A stretch of DNA of 64,000 bases from Malus domestica. Lineage: Eukaryota; Streptophyta; Magnoliopsida; Rosales; Rosaceae. Under the pieces are notes generated by a model. The model had not been told where the DNA came from, searched no databases, and was given only the letters and a program-made list of their open reading frames with translations. The position numbers were made by a program, and so were the translations under genes. The stretch spans positions 5,303,501-5,367,500 of the forward strand of contig NC_091677.1 of assembly GCF_042453785.1 (NCBI RefSeq), in the 5' to 3' direction. Below are positions 24,501 to 37,300 of the stretch, one piece after another. Every line of letters starts with the position of its first letter. Position 1 is the stretch's first letter.

Positions 24501-25654
24501 TCTGCAAGCTTAATAAGTCAATTTATGGACTTAAACAAGCTTCTAGACAATGGTATATTAAATTTGATAAAGTGGTGACTGCACACGGGTTTACTGAGAA
24601 CAAGCTTGATGACTGCATATACTCCAAGTTCAAAGGTACCAAATTCATTTTCCTGGTACTATATGTGGATGATATCTTGATAGCTAGTTCAAATTTGCAA
24701 TTGCTGCATGAAACCAAGACTATGCTCAGTTCTAACTTCGAGATGAAAGATTTGGGGGAGGCGCATTATGTCCTAGGAATTGAGATCATCAGAGACAGAG
24801 CAAAGAAGTTTCTGGGGCTATCACAGAAAGGATATATTGAGAGAGTTTTAATTCGGTTCAACATGGAAGATTGTAACGGTGCTGATGTACCTGTGAATAA
24901 AGGAGACAAATTCACTCGAGATCAATGTCCCAAATCCGAGTTGGAAAAGAGAAAGATGAGTTCAAAACCGTATGCTTCTCTAGTGGGCAGTTTAATGTAT
25001 GCCAACATATGTACTAGGCCGGATCTTGCTTTCATTGTAGGCATGCTGGGCAGATTTCAATCTAATCCAGGTGAAGCACATTGGATGGCAGCTAAGAAGG
25101 CATTAAGGTATTTGCAGAGAACAAAAGGCTTTATGTTAGTTTATGGTGGAGCAAAAGAACTGGAAGTAATTGGTTTTACCGATTCTGATCTGGCCGGTGA
25201 TCTAGATGAAAGAAAATCAACTGGTGGCTATGTTTTCATGTTTAATGAAGGTGCTATTTCATGGAGAAGTGCCAAGCAAACTATGATCTCTACCTCTACT
25301 ATGGAAGCAGAGTTTGTGGCATGTTTTGAAGGCATGAAACAGGCAGTTTGGCTTAAGAATTTTGTCAGTGAGTTGAAGCTTGTAGACTCAATACAAAGAC
25401 CAGTGAAGATGTTCTGTGACAATAATTCTGCAGTGTTCTTCTCAAAGAACAACAAAAGGACTTCAGCCTCGAGGTTAATGGATGTGAAATTCTTGAAAGT
25501 CAGAGAGAAAGTTAAACAAGGTGCAATAGTGGTGGAACATTTAACCACTGATCTGATGATTGCTGATCCTTTAACGAAGGCATTGCCAAATGGAATTTTC
25601 AAGACTCATGTAACTCGTATGGGAGTATTGGAGGCTTTTGAAAAGTGGGAGTAA
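21524..25654 (+). CDS. Copia Gag-Pol polyprotein, intact
   Basis: 1376 aa in a single frame. Order and approximate residues: Gag with a retrotransposon UBN2-type body (1-230); zinc knuckle [14 protein letters not shown] (263-276); aspartic protease with FDTGCS near 310; integrase with HHCC zinc site (H..H near 450, CVDC near 486) and the catalytic Asp-Asp-Glu at about 509 (HTDVCG), 573 (RSDRGGEY) and 616 (NGVSERRN); reverse transcriptase with [20 protein letters not shown] and YVDDILIA near 1047; RNase H with FTDSDLAGD near 1219 and STMEAEF. The integrase-before-RT order defines Ty1/copia. Nothing essential appears broken. Lineage within copia (Tork/Ivana-like) is uncertain. Translation may instead start in the LTR by splicing. 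Confidence 0.96.
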   Translation: MSAVPLKTLNLASVPILTGGSNYKRWRREIGLLLTLNEFDIALDTPRPSPLTDKSTKTEKAEFERWTRANKIALSILESGMTDTVRGGIKKHDLARDYLQAIENKFKESEKAEISQYMSVLTTYKIEGNASIRDHIMKMSDAAEKLNSMEVNIGEKQLVFMILQALPAKYSQLKVSYNTQDKTWTVDELIAQCVQEETRQRQEKRRETEDVNLVHAGNQETNIASGKVSKFSNHTNKSAKSAKYSKPSKSNKLNVKDVTKIRCHHCKLKGHYRKDCETFKDWLRSKGRTNVYVCVESNLIEIPANSWWFDTGCSVHITNTLHGFEKQKHTYKDSYNVFVGNGTKVGVEAIGVVKLKMKSGFVLHLKDVLYVPDMRRSLISASKLVKQGFGFLCDDSCIKFFQKNKMNSLLWTAILHDELWEIDYIFEKPSLVLSTTAKRMHESETSYSLWHKRLGHISKERVLQLAKANLIPALDFKNAKECVDCVKGKLTNIRNFEAKRSKNLLEIVHTDVCGPFPVKTICGNSYFVNFIDDFSRYGSTFLISEKSAVLECFKIFKTEVEMQLNRQIKIVRSDRGGEYFGRYTEAGQQKGHFAIYLQQQGIVAQYTTPGTPQQNGVSERRNRTLIGMVRSMISRSKLPSFLWGEALKTANYILNRVPTKSVKGTPFEVWTGRQPSFGHFHIWGCKSEGRFYNPNERKLDARTTTCYFIGYSEKSKGYKFYCPQAYSRIQETNNAVFIEDQDVADMVVEPFEFEELAQTNDDAATNDCLQIPIFSNIPSAIRDEDTEMTENEMQPVAEDNPASMSEEIQELNDQPEQQPVRHSTRVKKSTLSNDYVYLQEHEFDLGDIDDPLTYSQAMTSPQVVLWKKAMEEELESMSKNNVWTLVESDSKTKPIGCKWVYKTKRDAQGRIERYKARLVAKGFTQKEGVDFSDTFSPVSSKDSMRIVMALTAYFDLELHQMDVKTAFLNGELEETIHMKQPPGFIERGKDSLVCKLNKSIYGLKQASRQWYIKFDKVVTAHGFTENKLDDCIYSKFKGTKFIFLVLYVDDILIASSNLQLLHETKTMLSSNFEMKDLGEAHYVLGIEIIRDRAKKFLGLSQKGYIERVLIRFNMEDCNGADVPVNKGDKFTRDQCPKSELEKRKMSSKPYASLVGSLMYANICTRPDLAFIVGMLGRFQSNPGEAHWMAAKKALRYLQRTKGFMLVYGGAKELEVIGFTDSDLAGDLDERKSTGGYVFMFNEGAISWRSAKQTMISTSTMEAEFVACFEGMKQAVWLKNFVSELKLVDSIQRPVKMFCDNNSAVFFSKNNKRTSASRLMDVKFLKVREKVKQGAIVVEHLTTDLMIADPLTKALPNGIFKTHVTRMGVLEAFEKWE

Positions 25655-26258
25655 TTGGTGCTATATTCAAAAGTGTGTTATAGCTACTGGAAGATGACAG
25701 TAGAATGCTTTTCAAAAGGGAGGTTTTCTGCAAAAGTTTTCTGGAAGCTAAGTATTTTAGTTAGTTTTCTTGTTTGTTTTATTTGCAGTTAGTTGTGTTT
25801 TTATTCAGTGCAATTTTTCCAGAAATTTCTGTGATTAATTGTTCTATAGAATAGTTTTTCAATTCAATAAAAGCTTGTGAATCAATTTTTGGTACTGATA
25901 AAGCTATTGAATGAATCATAACTGTGTTGTTCACTCTTTCGTGAATGATTTTTGAGTTAACAGTTTAATGATGGATATTTTGGTATTGATTTTGGGCTAT
26001 ATGAGTGGGAGTATATATTGGGTTTACTCCTGTATTGAGATGCATTGCTATAAGCATAAATTGGACATTGTGATTTGTAAGATGATTTTGTATTCTGTGT
26101 TACAAAGGAGATTACAAATTCATTGTTTTGGTTTGTGCAAGCTGGATGTATCTGTGCACTCGTGTAAATGATAAAAGACTTGTGTGATCACCTTTTTTTT
26201 TTTTTTGATACATTTGAGATAATTATTTGTTGTGATGAATCATACTCAAGTGGGAGAA

Positions 26259-26711
26259 TGTTAGAGTATGAGTATGATTCCTACATGTTTTGGGATAATT
26301 AACATTATCATAAAAGAAGTCTTAGTCAGCAAGAGAAATCCTATTGTGACTGGGATATTGAGAACTCTTGTGTATGCACATAAAAGGACTCATATTCCTT
26401 ATTGGATTGTAATAGGGCAATCGATATGCTTAGTATATATACATAAGCCACTGCTCTCACAAATAACGCTCTCATCTTGGTACCAATAACCTATTCTTGG
26501 GAGAGCATTAAGATTTGCAGAGAGGAGAAGGGTTGTGTAAGTGCTGCGATGGCTTCTTCATCAAGCAGCATGTCTGCAGGTTAGTACCTTTTGATACTGT
26601 GTTTATATTTAGTTTTCATTCTTCATTAATGTTGTGATTTGATCACTTGATTCAATTCGGTTCATGGGAAGAGATTGTTTTAGGATTTGATGTCTCTGAG
26701 TTCTTCTAACA
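26259..26711 (+). repeat. 3' LTR of young copia
   Basis: 453 bp, apparently identical to the 5' LTR. It therefore also carries the ATG and splice donor, which could start a transcript reading into the downstream ArfGAP remnant. Confidence 0.95.
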
Positions 26712-26799
26712 ACCAAAGCAGATCTGCTAATGTTGATGCTCAAACCTCCTTACAGAAGTTCTCGTGCCCTGCAGCCATTTCTAGTGCTGACCTGTTTGC

Positions 26800-26800
<1 letters not shown>
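26712..26800 (+). pseudogene. Captured ArfGAP fragment, 3' part
   Basis: Directly after the nested copia and its ACCAA duplication, one frame reads QSRSANVDAQTSLQKF followed by SCPAAISSADLF. This is the conserved C-terminal SLQKF..A..ISSADLFG segment of plant ArfGAPs (AGD8/9/10 type). Ignoring the 5-bp duplication, it continues the GDQ end of the 5' part, which confirms where the copia landed. Confidence 0.75.
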
Positions 26801-27580
<780 letters not shown>

Positions 27581-27634
27581 TAGGAGTCGTAAGTTTCACA
27601 AACTTTGCTCAAATTTGTAAAACTTGGGGGGCAC

Positions 27635-28594
27635 TGTTTGCACTCAAAATATACCCATTTTTACTTATTTGGGCAATTTGGGTAAAATATGGTATTTAAA
27701 GGATTAATATGCAAGAAAACTAACTTGGAAAGATATTTGGCTACAAGTGGGGGGGGGGTTTGGCACTATAATATTGTTTTTCCCATTTGTTTGGGTGTTT
27801 GAGGTTTGTCAAGCCTTTGTTTAATCAAGATACATGCATGTATTGCAAGTGGATGAGAGAGCTTTCGGGCAAAAATATGTAGTGAAAGAAGCTAGTTTGC
27901 TTCTTTTAATTATTTTATTGCAAGTGGGGAAACATGTGCTAAAAACATGTGGTGGAGATGCAAGTTTCCCTTTTAATATTGTTTCTAAATGCAAGTTGGC
28001 AAATGCAAATGCAAGCTGCCCAAGCTTCTTTCGGGCAGGTACAAAGATCTCAACAAGGGGACTCTTCCAGACCTTTATATAAAGAAGCAGATAGAGAATG
28101 ATTATAGACACTCAAAACAACCAATCAAAACTCTACTCAAATTAGCTCATCAGCTTCCTTGTAGACATTTATTTTTAGCCAAGCATCCTTTGCTTTTCTT
28201 GTTTATTAGCTCTGATACTCACTTGGAGTATCGATCTTATTTGTAGCTTTTATGTACAACCCTCTTTCAATCATTTAATCTACAAGCAATCTGCAATATT
28301 AGTCACTTTCCTCTGTCATTTATATTTTCAAGCAACATTGTCATTTACATATTGTTCTATCTCTCCATATAAGTAAAGTCCTTATTTTTAAGGCAAACAA
28401 AGAACCTTAATTTGAGTAACTCCCACTCAATGACATAATCTCTTAGTTCGAAGTCAAACTCAGGCGCAACCTCAATCATTCAAATCCCGTCTACTAGCGG
28501 CATCTAGTATTGGCACGCCCGCACCCCACCAATCTCGTATGTGAGCAAATCCCTGCATGCCGCAACGCACCATGTCGGATTTAGGGAGCGAACA
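27635..28594 (+). repeat. Right LTR of outer retrotransposon
   Basis: 960 bp direct repeat of 16254-17214, preceded by the polypurine tract CTTGGGGGGCAC. It retains the TATA-like TTTATATAAAG and the GCTGCCC stem, with the second arm altered (GGGCAGG). Confidence 0.92.
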
Positions 28595-28859
28595 GTATTG
28601 AATTTGTCATCCACAAGATTCGAACCTACAACCTCACACTTACAAATAAAGATAAATAAAACCATATCGAAATACTGAATGACAATCGATTCAACTCTTT
28701 ATTTTGATTCTAATTACGAATTAATAACGAGCAGGGAACTTTTATACAATGAAAAAAACAGGTAGGGAACTTTTCAATTGTACAAAAATAGTAGACATTG
28801 CCACACAAGTTAAACAAACAAACAAACAAAAAACCCAGTTTCCACAAAAACGTTGCAAT

Positions 28860-29228
28860 TCAGGAAGCCGATGGATTCTGATAAACAGATTCAACTTTGG
28901 ACTCCAACATCGACGCGTATCTATCGAGCACCGAAACAACAGCCTCGAACTCCGTCACCTGCTGCTCGATGACGTCGATCTGCTTCACGTACTCGTCGAA
29001 GCTGCCGCTTTTGGCCTTTAGCTGCTCCACGAACACGCTCAGCCCCGCCGCCACGTCGCCGAAGCCCTTGTACTCTTCGGCCACTCGCATGTTCATCTTT
29101 TCGAGAAGATCGAGGTGGTTGGTCGATCCCTGGAGTTCTGATTTGACAACGGCGGAGACGCTGCCGAAGAGATCGTTGAAGGACTCGGCGAGCTCGTCTT
29201 TTTGCTCTTCCTTCGCAGCAGCAGCCAT
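28860..29228 (-). CDS. BLOS2: BLOC-1 subunit 2 (BLOS2)
   Basis: Single-exon gene of 122 aa on the - strand, beginning MAAAAKEEQKDELAESFNDL. The core LFGSVSAVVKSELQGS, LLEKMNMRVAEEY and GFGDVAAGLSVFVEQLK is characteristic of plant BLOS2. The protein is almost wholly helical, a coiled-coil partner in BLOC-1, which in plants acts in endosome-to-vacuole trafficking. The length fits the family. It lies 266 bp from the retrotransposon's right end, transcribed toward it, and appears intact. A downstream in-frame ATG does not compete because the conserved DELAES segment starts near residue 11. Confidence 0.93.
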   Translation of the reverse strand: MAAAAKEEQKDELAESFNDLFGSVSAVVKSELQGSTNHLDLLEKMNMRVAEEYKGFGDVAAGLSVFVEQLKAKSGSFDEYVKQIDVIEQQVTEFEAVVSVLDRYASMLESKVESVYQNPSAS

Positions 29229-29339
29229 TGGAACTTTGGAACTTTGGGTTCGGTTCGGACCCGCTGTTTTGACCCGAGGTCAATAACGAGTTGCTTTATG
29301 TACAGAGCTTTAACTTTTGTTATTACGGCCATCTAAAGT

Positions 29340-29526
29340 GGATCCTCTCTAGATACTTTTCACCAAGCCCACCAAGGCATATAATTCGGTCTTTTAAAAT
29401 TTTATCTAACAGTTATAAATATGAACCTATTTTAAAATTTATGATAACTTTAATCGTTAGATAAAATTTTAAATACCCAAATTGTGTGCCTTAGTGAACT
29501 TGGTGAAAAGAATCCGGAAAGGATCC
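29340..29526. mobile_element. 187-bp fold-back MITE
   Basis: The ends GGATCCTCTCTAGAT and (reverse complement of right) GGATCCTTTCCGGAT, followed on both sides by CTTTTCACCAAG and further in by AAAATTTTATCTAAC, pair along nearly the full length. No coding capacity. It lies just upstream of BLOS2. Confidence 0.85.
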
Positions 29527-30731
29527 TTTCCGTTTACATGGCCGTAATGTCATGTGACTGTTTTTGTAGGAAGCATTTTTGGTCACTACTACTTTTATTT
29601 ACCTCTCTTATTACGTTACTGATAGAAAATAAACTATCATATGAGGTCATGATAGACGAGTTTTCCTTGTATGACTCAGTTCTTTTGTACATAAAGAATA
29701 AAAGATCCCAAGTCGGTGAAACATAATCAAAATGTTTGAATTTGTGCTTGTAGAACCAAAATTCTAGGGGGTATTTGTTTGACCGGATTAGAGGGGATTG
29801 GACTAGACTAGACTAATTGCTAGTGTAGTCTCATGTTTGATTTGCACAAGCATTAGGTTTAATGGGATTAGGGGGGACTTGCTAGGATTAATGGTTTTGC
29901 TAGGAGTTCTTAACGAAGAACCCCAAATTCGGCCAGACTCGTAAGACATTTGCGAGAGAGAACCTCGCTCATCATGTGAGAGAAAGTCGTCGCACATCGC
30001 TCCCTGCTTACCCTGCTCCCTCATCCTCGTCCTCCTCACCCTCATCTATTCGTCCTGCTTGCCCTCATCTGCATCTTGCTCGCCCTCATCTGCTCCTTTT
30101 GCATGGTAAACTTCGAATCTTCGATTTGTTTTGCAGATCATGATATTACTGAGCTTTATTTGATTTAGTTGTTTTGGGTTTGAGAAATTTTCAATAATAG
30201 ACCTCTGCACTTGAACAAATTAGGGTGTTGATTTTTAGGGTCAAATTGTAGATTGAGATTGGACAGTTTGGAATCAGTTGCTGTATAATTTTTAGAGTTT
30301 GAGATTCTTCCATTTGGTTTTGTTTTCTCACTTAGGTTGTAGATCGTGATTCGTACTGGATAAGATGCAGAAGTTACGCTTGAAGAGATCTGTATACTTT
30401 TTGCTTTTGGTTTCATTAAGTGACACCCTAGTGTAAATCTTTGAAAGCGTTTACCTTTGTTGTAGTTCTACTCTTTTCGGGTTATGCAGTTATAGCTTCC
30501 TTTGTGCCTTCACATCACATGTTATGGTTGTATGCCGTAAGGAATTTAATTGTTGAAGTATGTTTTTATCTTAATCAGGATAAGGCTATTTTACAAATAT
30601 GAACATCTTGAGATGAGATTAGGTTGCACTTATCTATACTGGACCAAACATGTCAATAACATTGATAAAAAGTACAAAACCAAGTAGCATTAGATTCATC
30701 TGGTGGAAAGGAGAATATGTTGGTAGTGTTG

Positions 30732-30823
30732 GAACATCTGACCAGTGGACTGCAAAGCGGAATGCCATGGCTCAGGAAATGTATAATGAGTGGAGATCAA
30801 TTAGGAATCAGCAACCGAACTAG
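30732..30823 (+). pseudogene. Harbinger transposase C-terminal remnant
   Basis: A short frame ends DQWTAKRNAMAQEMYNEWR followed by SIRNQQPN and a stop. The W..xRD.LA.EMY..W pattern is the usual C-terminus of plant HARBI1-like nucleases. The catalytic domain is missing. Confidence 0.6.
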
Positions 30824-31035
30824 CTATATGTGTTAATGATAACATTTTATTTTAGTTTTCCTATTTTAGTTTTCCTTTTTATCATGCATATGTTGGACAT
30901 TAGCAAAATGATTGGATTGCTCATCATTGATTGTAATTCGATTTATTGATTGGATAATATGCAAATTGATTGGATATTATGCAAATTGATTCTTTGTATT
31001 GTACTTTAGGACATTCAAATATTTTTTGTTTAGGC

Positions 31036-31269
31036 ATGGATAACGACAATAATTTGAATGCTGCTCAAGAGCCAAAATGAATGAGGCGTAAATGGGAAGC
31101 ATTTGAGGAAAAATCATTACTATTTATTCTTGAGGATTTTGTTGCTCGGAGGCAACGATGTGACACATGTGCTTTCAAACAAGGTACTTTGAATGAAGTA
31201 GCGAAAGTTGTCAATGTGTTATGTTTCAATTCAAATATAAAGGCAATGTGTCAATGTGGTGCCTTTTGA
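31036..31269 (+). pseudogene. Broken Myb/SANT-like Harbinger partner gene
   Basis: Starts MDNDNNLNAAQEPK then a TGA; after it the frame continues RRKWEAFEEKSLLFILEDF, CDTCAFKQGTLNEVAKVVN. This is the trihelix/Myb-like protein that accompanies the plant Harbinger transposase and binds its ends. It is cut off soon after by a stop. Confidence 0.7.
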
Positions 31270-31389
31270 CATGGGATGTATTTTGTTAATCGTACAATCT
31301 TAGGTTATGGCTTCTAACTTAGCTTTGCATTGTGAAATATTTTGGCTAACGTTAACTAGGATTTTGTAAATTATGGGGATCTACTAAGA

Positions 31390-31975
31390 AGCAGGATTTT
31401 GTAAATTAAGCCAACTCGTAATTTTGTGTATGCCAAGCAAGAGCAGTTTCTTAAGCACTTATCCTCACATTGTTTCCAACTCGAATTCGTATCCACCAGT
31501 GCCCATGATGTGTTAGGAGTTCTCACGTTGGCAACTTTGATGAAACCTTCGCCATTTCTGCATGCCTCGTGCTTCCTCACACAACCACTCGACGCATTTT
31601 TCATGTTCCACTCAACTTCCAACAAGGGTTGAAACCTTGGGAGGCATTTGCACTCGAACTTGCTCAAGCCGTAAGTTCCTAAGGGGTCACATATGCTGAA
31701 TGCTCCACACCAGCTATAAAACTAGCATTTGCTCAAGGGTTCAGACCAGACTAGGTTCCTCCCCTGATTTTGTTGATACCGTGTAAATTCTTTGATTAAT
31801 GCAAAACTATCCATCACTATTATTCTTGAGATGATCGAAGGGTTGACAACGTCCCACATCAATGTGATCTCATTCTCGTCATTTGTAGTGTAGATTTTAA
31901 GATCACCTTGCACTGTGGTTGTGCCATTCCACCACCCCCTATTCACATTCCACCACCCCCGAGAATTTTCATTAT
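31390..31975 (-). pseudogene. G-type lectin S-receptor-like kinase fragment (S-domain and PAN)
   Basis: On the - strand the frame reads RGWWNGTTT, NPSIISRIIVMDS, VWSEPLSKC, an in-frame TAG, then CGAFSICDPLGTYG, KFECKCLPRFQP, GCVRKHEACRNGEGF and CEDKCLRNCSCLAYT. This is the order S-locus glycoprotein domain, EGF-like, PAN/APPLE. No lectin, membrane or kinase part is present. A 16-bp direct repeat AGGATTTTGTAAATTA (31358 and 31393) and a 14-bp inverted match CTAAGAAGCAGGAT / ATCTTGCTTCTTAG border the fragment, as expected from repair-mediated insertion. Confidence 0.85.
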
Positions 31976-32061
31976 CTTGCTTCTTAGGCTAGTCTAAGCC
32001 AGTCCAGCTTAGTCCCTGCAACTAATTCAGTCCGAGACAGTTCGTTGCAACAAACGCACCC

Positions 32062-32837
32062 TTAATCCCTTAATTGGGCTTTTTCTGTGTTTTTTTCTTT
32101 CTATTTTTTCTTCAGGTTACTGCTAAGTCACTTTAGTGACTAAGTGACTTAAGTTCTCTAAATGGGTATAAGCCCAATGAGCCCACTTGAATTCAAAACC
32201 ATTCCAACGCCCATTTAAAACGTATAAGCACCCAAAATTTAATTAATAAATATTAATTAGTTTCAATCTCAACATAATTATCACATTACTTATTCCATCA
32301 TCGTATTAACTTTATAATCCTTGATTCTAAATTAGGTTGCGTGATTCGTAAGGTTATAATTAACGAGGTAGTGAAACAAGGGCCTTACATATTATAAATG
32401 ATTGCTCGATGCATGTCATAGCTCCCAAGTTAATAGAGAACTAAAGGAGAGAATCTGTTGCAATTATTACAATGCAATGCAGTCGGTCTCAATTTTTAGT
32501 CATTTGTTTAGGCTATTCCATGTCACTTTGCCTAAACCACATTCCATTGATTCATTCAGTTATATGCTTTGGCCAAAGACCTATGCATCATCCTGAAAGA
32601 GCATTCTCCTTGCAATGTAAAGGTTAGACATTCCTTATTGTACATTCACCTGCCTCTATGAATAGATCAATGACCTAGACCATGCACTCGATAACCCCAA
32701 GGGGTGTAACACATATCTCATTTCATTGAGCTATACATCCACAAAACAACCGTTATTTAGAGACTCTCCATCTTACTCTTCAATAATGTGTTTTGTCAAC
32801 CTTTTCTCAAAAATGAAAAATTGAAAAAAGTTCATAT
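32062..32837. other. Intergenic DNA
   Basis: I see no gene in this stretch. It is AT-rich with no open frame of plausible composition. Confidence 0.5.
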
Positions 32838-33097
32838 TGTTGTAGGCTTATTTAATTGAGCTATCTAAGGGATTAGAGAGAGGGGGCGGCGGTAGCAAGA
32901 GGGAGATTTAATTGTGAGGTGTGTGATATATCACCCTCATTGTGCCTTTATTTATAGTAGTAGGATAGGTAAAAACCTTACCCTTTTAGGATTACAACTT
33001 TTAATAGGTAATCAACTCCTAATAGGAACATAAAAGATATTCCTAGATCTACTAGGATTTACACAATCACATTCCTATTCTAAATATGATTGCAACA
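32838..33097 (-). repeat. 3' LTR of decayed copia
   Basis: 260 bp. On the - strand it is the downstream LTR, flanked internally by the polypurine tract. Confidence 0.9.
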
Positions 33098-33651
33098 CTC
33101 CCCCTTGAGTGTGTAAATACTCAAACAAACCATCGCATTAGATCTTCAGCTGATAAGGTAGAATAGTTGATGAAGTCATCGGCACAACGGGTGAACGCGA
33201 GTCTCAAATATAAAGAAATTATGCAATGGTAGTAAACTCACAAAACCTCGTTATGGTAAAACCCAAGGCATGGGGAAAATCCATAGACTAAGGAGAAAAG
33301 TGAGCAGTATGCATAATGTCTAAAACAAACGACAAACAAGATGAAAGTAGTGAACTTAACAGAGTATGATCATCCTATGATGGGTGCCTCATCAAAACCT
33401 AGTTAGGTAGCAAAACCCCAATGGGAAAAATGCTTCTAATCGTAGGAAAAATAGTACATTAAGATCAAGTGAGTATGCTTCAGGATACTCCTCCTGAGTT
33501 AGACGTAACTTCCAAATAAGAGAACTATAAGCAATTCAACTCAAATAATTTATCCATACCGATTCCTTGGAAGAGCTTCTGAAAAGTAGACTTGGGCAAT
33601 GACTTGGTGAAGAGATCGGCCAGGTTGTCCTGGGAATGGATTTGCTTGATT

Positions 33652-34976
33652 TTAATGTTCTGATGCTGTTGTTGTTGGTGAGAGTAAAAGAACTTCGGCG
33701 TTATGTGCTTGGTGTTGTCTCCCTCCCTTGATGTATCTCTTATTTAATTGCTCGATACATGTTGCATTGTCTTCAAAGATCGTCGTAGGAAGGTCAACGA
33801 CTGAAGTAAGACCACTAGTGCTTCTAATATGTTCCATAACTGCTCTCAGCCAAAAGCACTTACGCGATGCTTCATGCAAGGCGAGAATTTCAGCATGGTT
33901 TGAAAAAGTCACAACTAGTGTTTGCTTGGTAGACCTCCAAGATATAGCGGTGTCTCCAACGGTAAAAACATAGCCCATTTGAGAACGTGCCATATGTGGG
34001 TCAGACAGATATCCAGCATTTGCATAACCAACAAGGCGAGAATCAATTTGAGAACCATAAGGGGCGGCAACACTCGAAGATTCACGAGTATAGAACAAGC
34101 CTAAATCCGTCGTACCCTTGAGGTAGCGAAATAGCCTGCGTGTGGGCGCATTGTTGTATCTAGCCAAAAGATTAATAACGAATGAGATGTCGAGTTTAGT
34201 GCATTGATCCAAGTACAATAAAGCCTCAATTGCACTTAGGTATGGAACTTCGGGTTCCAAAATCTCTTCCTCCTCATCCTTTGGACGGAATGGATCTCGT
34301 TTAGCATATAGAGTCAGAACGATAATAAGTGTACTAAAAGGCTTCGCTTTATCCTCATTAAAACGTCGCAACACCTTTTGGGCGTAGTTCGATTGATGTA
34401 CTGGGATTCCATCCAAACAATGCCCAGGCCGAGACAATATTGAGTTTTCCAAAGATCTTTCATCTCAAATTCTGATTTCAAGTGTACAACAATTTCCTCA
34501 AGCTCTGTGAGAGTTCCAATGAGGTTCATGTCGTCGACATAAACTGCAACGATTGCAAATCTGGATTGTGATTTCTTTATGAACACGCATGGGCATAATT
34601 CGTTGTTTACATAACCCTGACTTGTCAAATATTCACTCAGACGGTTATACCACATCCGACCGGATTGTTTCAATCCGTAGAGTGATCTCCTCAACCTAAT
34701 TGAGAGAGTGTTCCGTGGTCTAGAATTATTTGAACCAATCAATGGAACTCCTTCTGGAACTTTCATGTATATTTCTGTATCTAGATCCCCATAGAGATAC
34801 GCGGTTACCACATCCATAAGCTGCATATTCAGTTTTTCAGAAACTACCAAATTGATTAGGTAGCGGAACGTTATAACGTCTATTACGGGGGAATACGTCT
34901 CATCGTAATCAATCCTAGGGCACTGAGAGAAACTTTGCGCTCGCACTATTTCATTCTTCTCATTATGCTTCCTCAC
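33652..34976 (-). pseudogene. Copia reverse transcriptase and RNase H remnant
   Basis: Two overlapping frames: an RT piece with IDYDETYSPV, LMDVVTAYLYGDLD, SLYGLKQSGRMWY and YVDDMNLIG, and a second with RNase H features (YLKGTTDLGL, YANAGYLSD, ISWRSTKQTL, HAEILALHEA). A frameshift near 34440 separates them, and there is no stop-free link to integrase. Confidence 0.9.
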
Positions 34977-36192
34977 AAAAACTCACTTGTAGCCAACAGG
35001 CTTCACGCGTGGTGGCGTAGGAACAATAGGTCCAAACACTTTACGTTTCGCAAGTGAATCGAGTTTGACCTGGATTGCTTGTTTCCAATTTGACCAATCT
35101 ATTCTAGTTCAATGTCATCGCTAAGCATGATGTCAGCAGCTACTATGTACGCAAATGCATAGTCGACGATCATCTCATTCTAATTTCAAACCTCATCCAA
35201 TACTGTGTAGTGGACTGAAATCTCACAATTCTTGGGAGGTCGGTTTATCTCGTCTAAGACATCACCGTAATCTAGAATAACTTTATGCGTTGGAACGGAT
35301 GAGTGAGCGATGGTCGGATTCAAACTAGGGTCACTAGTTGGTGCCGATTTCCTCTTCCGAGGTTATGAATCCTTTGAACCAATGGGTCTGCCACATGGTA
35401 GGGTCGAAGCAGATGATTGGCTAGCTGCCAATGCACCAGGCCGCGTGGAAGGTACGACCTCCCCACCTTCGGGGACGGTCCGGCCTTCCCAAGCGGGATG
35501 GTGACGTATGCAGGGTACATCTATCCTTGCAGGTGCGTTTGCAGCGGGTATATGTGATCTTGTCACCTTAGCTAGATCATTAAAAGCATTTGGCATGCTC
35601 TGAACAATGCTCTGAAGATCTATAATTCATCGTACCTTAGTTTCAGACTGGGCAGTGCGGGGATCTAAATGAGACATAGTGGGAGCATACCAGGACAATT
35701 CGCAGTGTTCTCCAGGAACGTTAGCATGCTTATCTCCCCCTAATGATGGGAAGATTGTCTCATCAAAGTGACAATCCGTAAAACGTGCGGTAAAGAGATC
35801 TCCTGTCAAGGGTTCTAAGTAGTGAACAATTGATAGTGAATCATAATCGACATAGATTCCTATTTTTCTCTGATGGCCCATTTTGGTACGTATATTGGCT
35901 CATAAACTGCGCACCCAAACACACGTAAATGTGAGACATCAAGCTCGTATCCAGTGATCAACTGTAACGATGAATGAGGTTGGGTAGCGGTGGGCCTTAA
36001 GTGGGCCAGCATAACTGCGTGCAATATTGCATAGCCCTAGGCAGATACCGGTAATTTGGTTCCCATAACCAAAGTCTGAGCTATCAATTGAATGCGCTTT
36101 ATGAAAACTTCTGCCATGCCATTTTGGGTGTGAACATAGGGTACAAGATGTTCCACATTAATCCCTACTGACATGCAATAATCGTCAAAAGT

Positions 36193-36702
36193 CTATGACG
36201 TAAACTCTCCAGCGTTATCTAGTCGAATCGACTTGATCGGATAATCAGGATGGTGAGCCCTTAACTTAATAATTTGTGCTAGGAGTTTAGCAAATGCAAC
36301 ATTACGTGTGGACAACAGACAAACATGTGACCATTGTGTCGATGCATCAACCAACACCATAAAATATCTAAATGGTTCGCAGGTTGGTTGGATAGGTCCA
36401 CAAATATCCCCTTGAATCCTTTGAAGAAACTTAAGGGGGTTGTGAATAATCTTTGTAATTGAGGGTTGAGTATTCAACTTCCCTAAAGAACACACTTTGC
36501 ATGGCAGGAATCCAACATAGGGAGGTAGCCGATGCCCACGAGATGTTTTGAGGATACGATGCATCATGTCACGTTCAGGATGTCCCAAACGATCATGCCA
36601 AAGCAGCAAAGTGCTCTGGAACTCAGACATATGGCTGGCCATATGGTGGGCTTCTATGCCACGAATGGTTGTTATGTACAACCCACTCGGGAGACGTTCC
36701 AA
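36193..36702 (-). pseudogene. Copia integrase remnant
   Basis: Frame with LWHDRLGHP and CKVCSLGK (HHCC zinc site), GDICGPI and SIRLDNAGEF (first two catalytic Asp). Truncated before the Glu. Confidence 0.9.
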
Positions 36703-37300
36703 CTTCTCGTGAATATGCTTCTGGTCATATTCGTACTAAGTGATACAAAGAAATTCAGAACCATTATCTTTAGTGGTTTCAACATGATATTGATTATCTC
36801 GAATATCTCTAAAACTCAGCAATGTTCTTCCAAAACTTGAAGAATATAGTGCCTTTTTAATGGTTAAGACTGTACCATTAGACAACATGATACGGGCCTT
36901 TCCGTATCATTCAATCAGGTTGGATGGGCCTGAAAGGGTTGTCAGGGGTGCTTTCTTGGGTATAAAGTTAATAAAATAGTGTCACTCACGCAAGATGGTG
37001 GACGTGGTAGCACTATCAGCCAGACAACTAACTTCCCCGCTAGACATACCTAGAAATAAATTGATTGAATTGGTCACATGCATAAATATAATTCCATTCA
37101 TTCAATTAAGCAATTCAAGAAATAATATCCATCAAATAACAATCCATAATTCAAAACAAACCAAAACCAAACAAATTATTCCAAAGACTTGGAAAAATTG
37201 TTCAAAATTAAACCATAAACCTAGAAAAATAGGGGAGAGAGGCCGGCCACTCCTAGTGGGTTCAGCCATTAGGGGTAAACACCCTAAAAACATATCTAAT

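Larger units (their letters stand above)
20391..26711 (+). mobile_element. Young complete Ty1/copia retrotransposon nested in the outer element
   Basis: 6321 bp with 453-bp LTRs that appear identical base for base, and a perfect 5-bp target duplication ACCAA on both sides. The order is 5' LTR, initiator-Met-type primer site TGGTATCAGAGCC (20846-20858), leader, one uninterrupted Gag-Pol frame, polypurine tract AAGTGGGAGA, 3' LTR. Identical LTRs and an open 1376-aa frame indicate very recent insertion and possible activity. The insertion point is inside the captured ArfGAP fragment. Confidence 0.96.
29767..32061 (+). mobile_element. Decayed PIF/Harbinger transposon enclosing a receptor-kinase fragment
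   Basis: Left end GGGGGTATTTGTTTG and right end (reverse complement) GGGTGCGTTTGTTGC form imperfect terminal inverted repeats; neighbouring trinucleotides CTA and TTA suit the 3-bp Harbinger target. Inside are a transposase C-terminus remnant, a broken Myb/SANT-like partner gene and, near the right end, an S-domain receptor-kinase fragment in opposite orientation. The boundaries are by eye. Confidence 0.65.

Noticed and set aside
28897-29286. 129-aa + strand and 120-aa - strand frames at BLOS2
   Set aside because: Shadows of BLOS2 in other frames.
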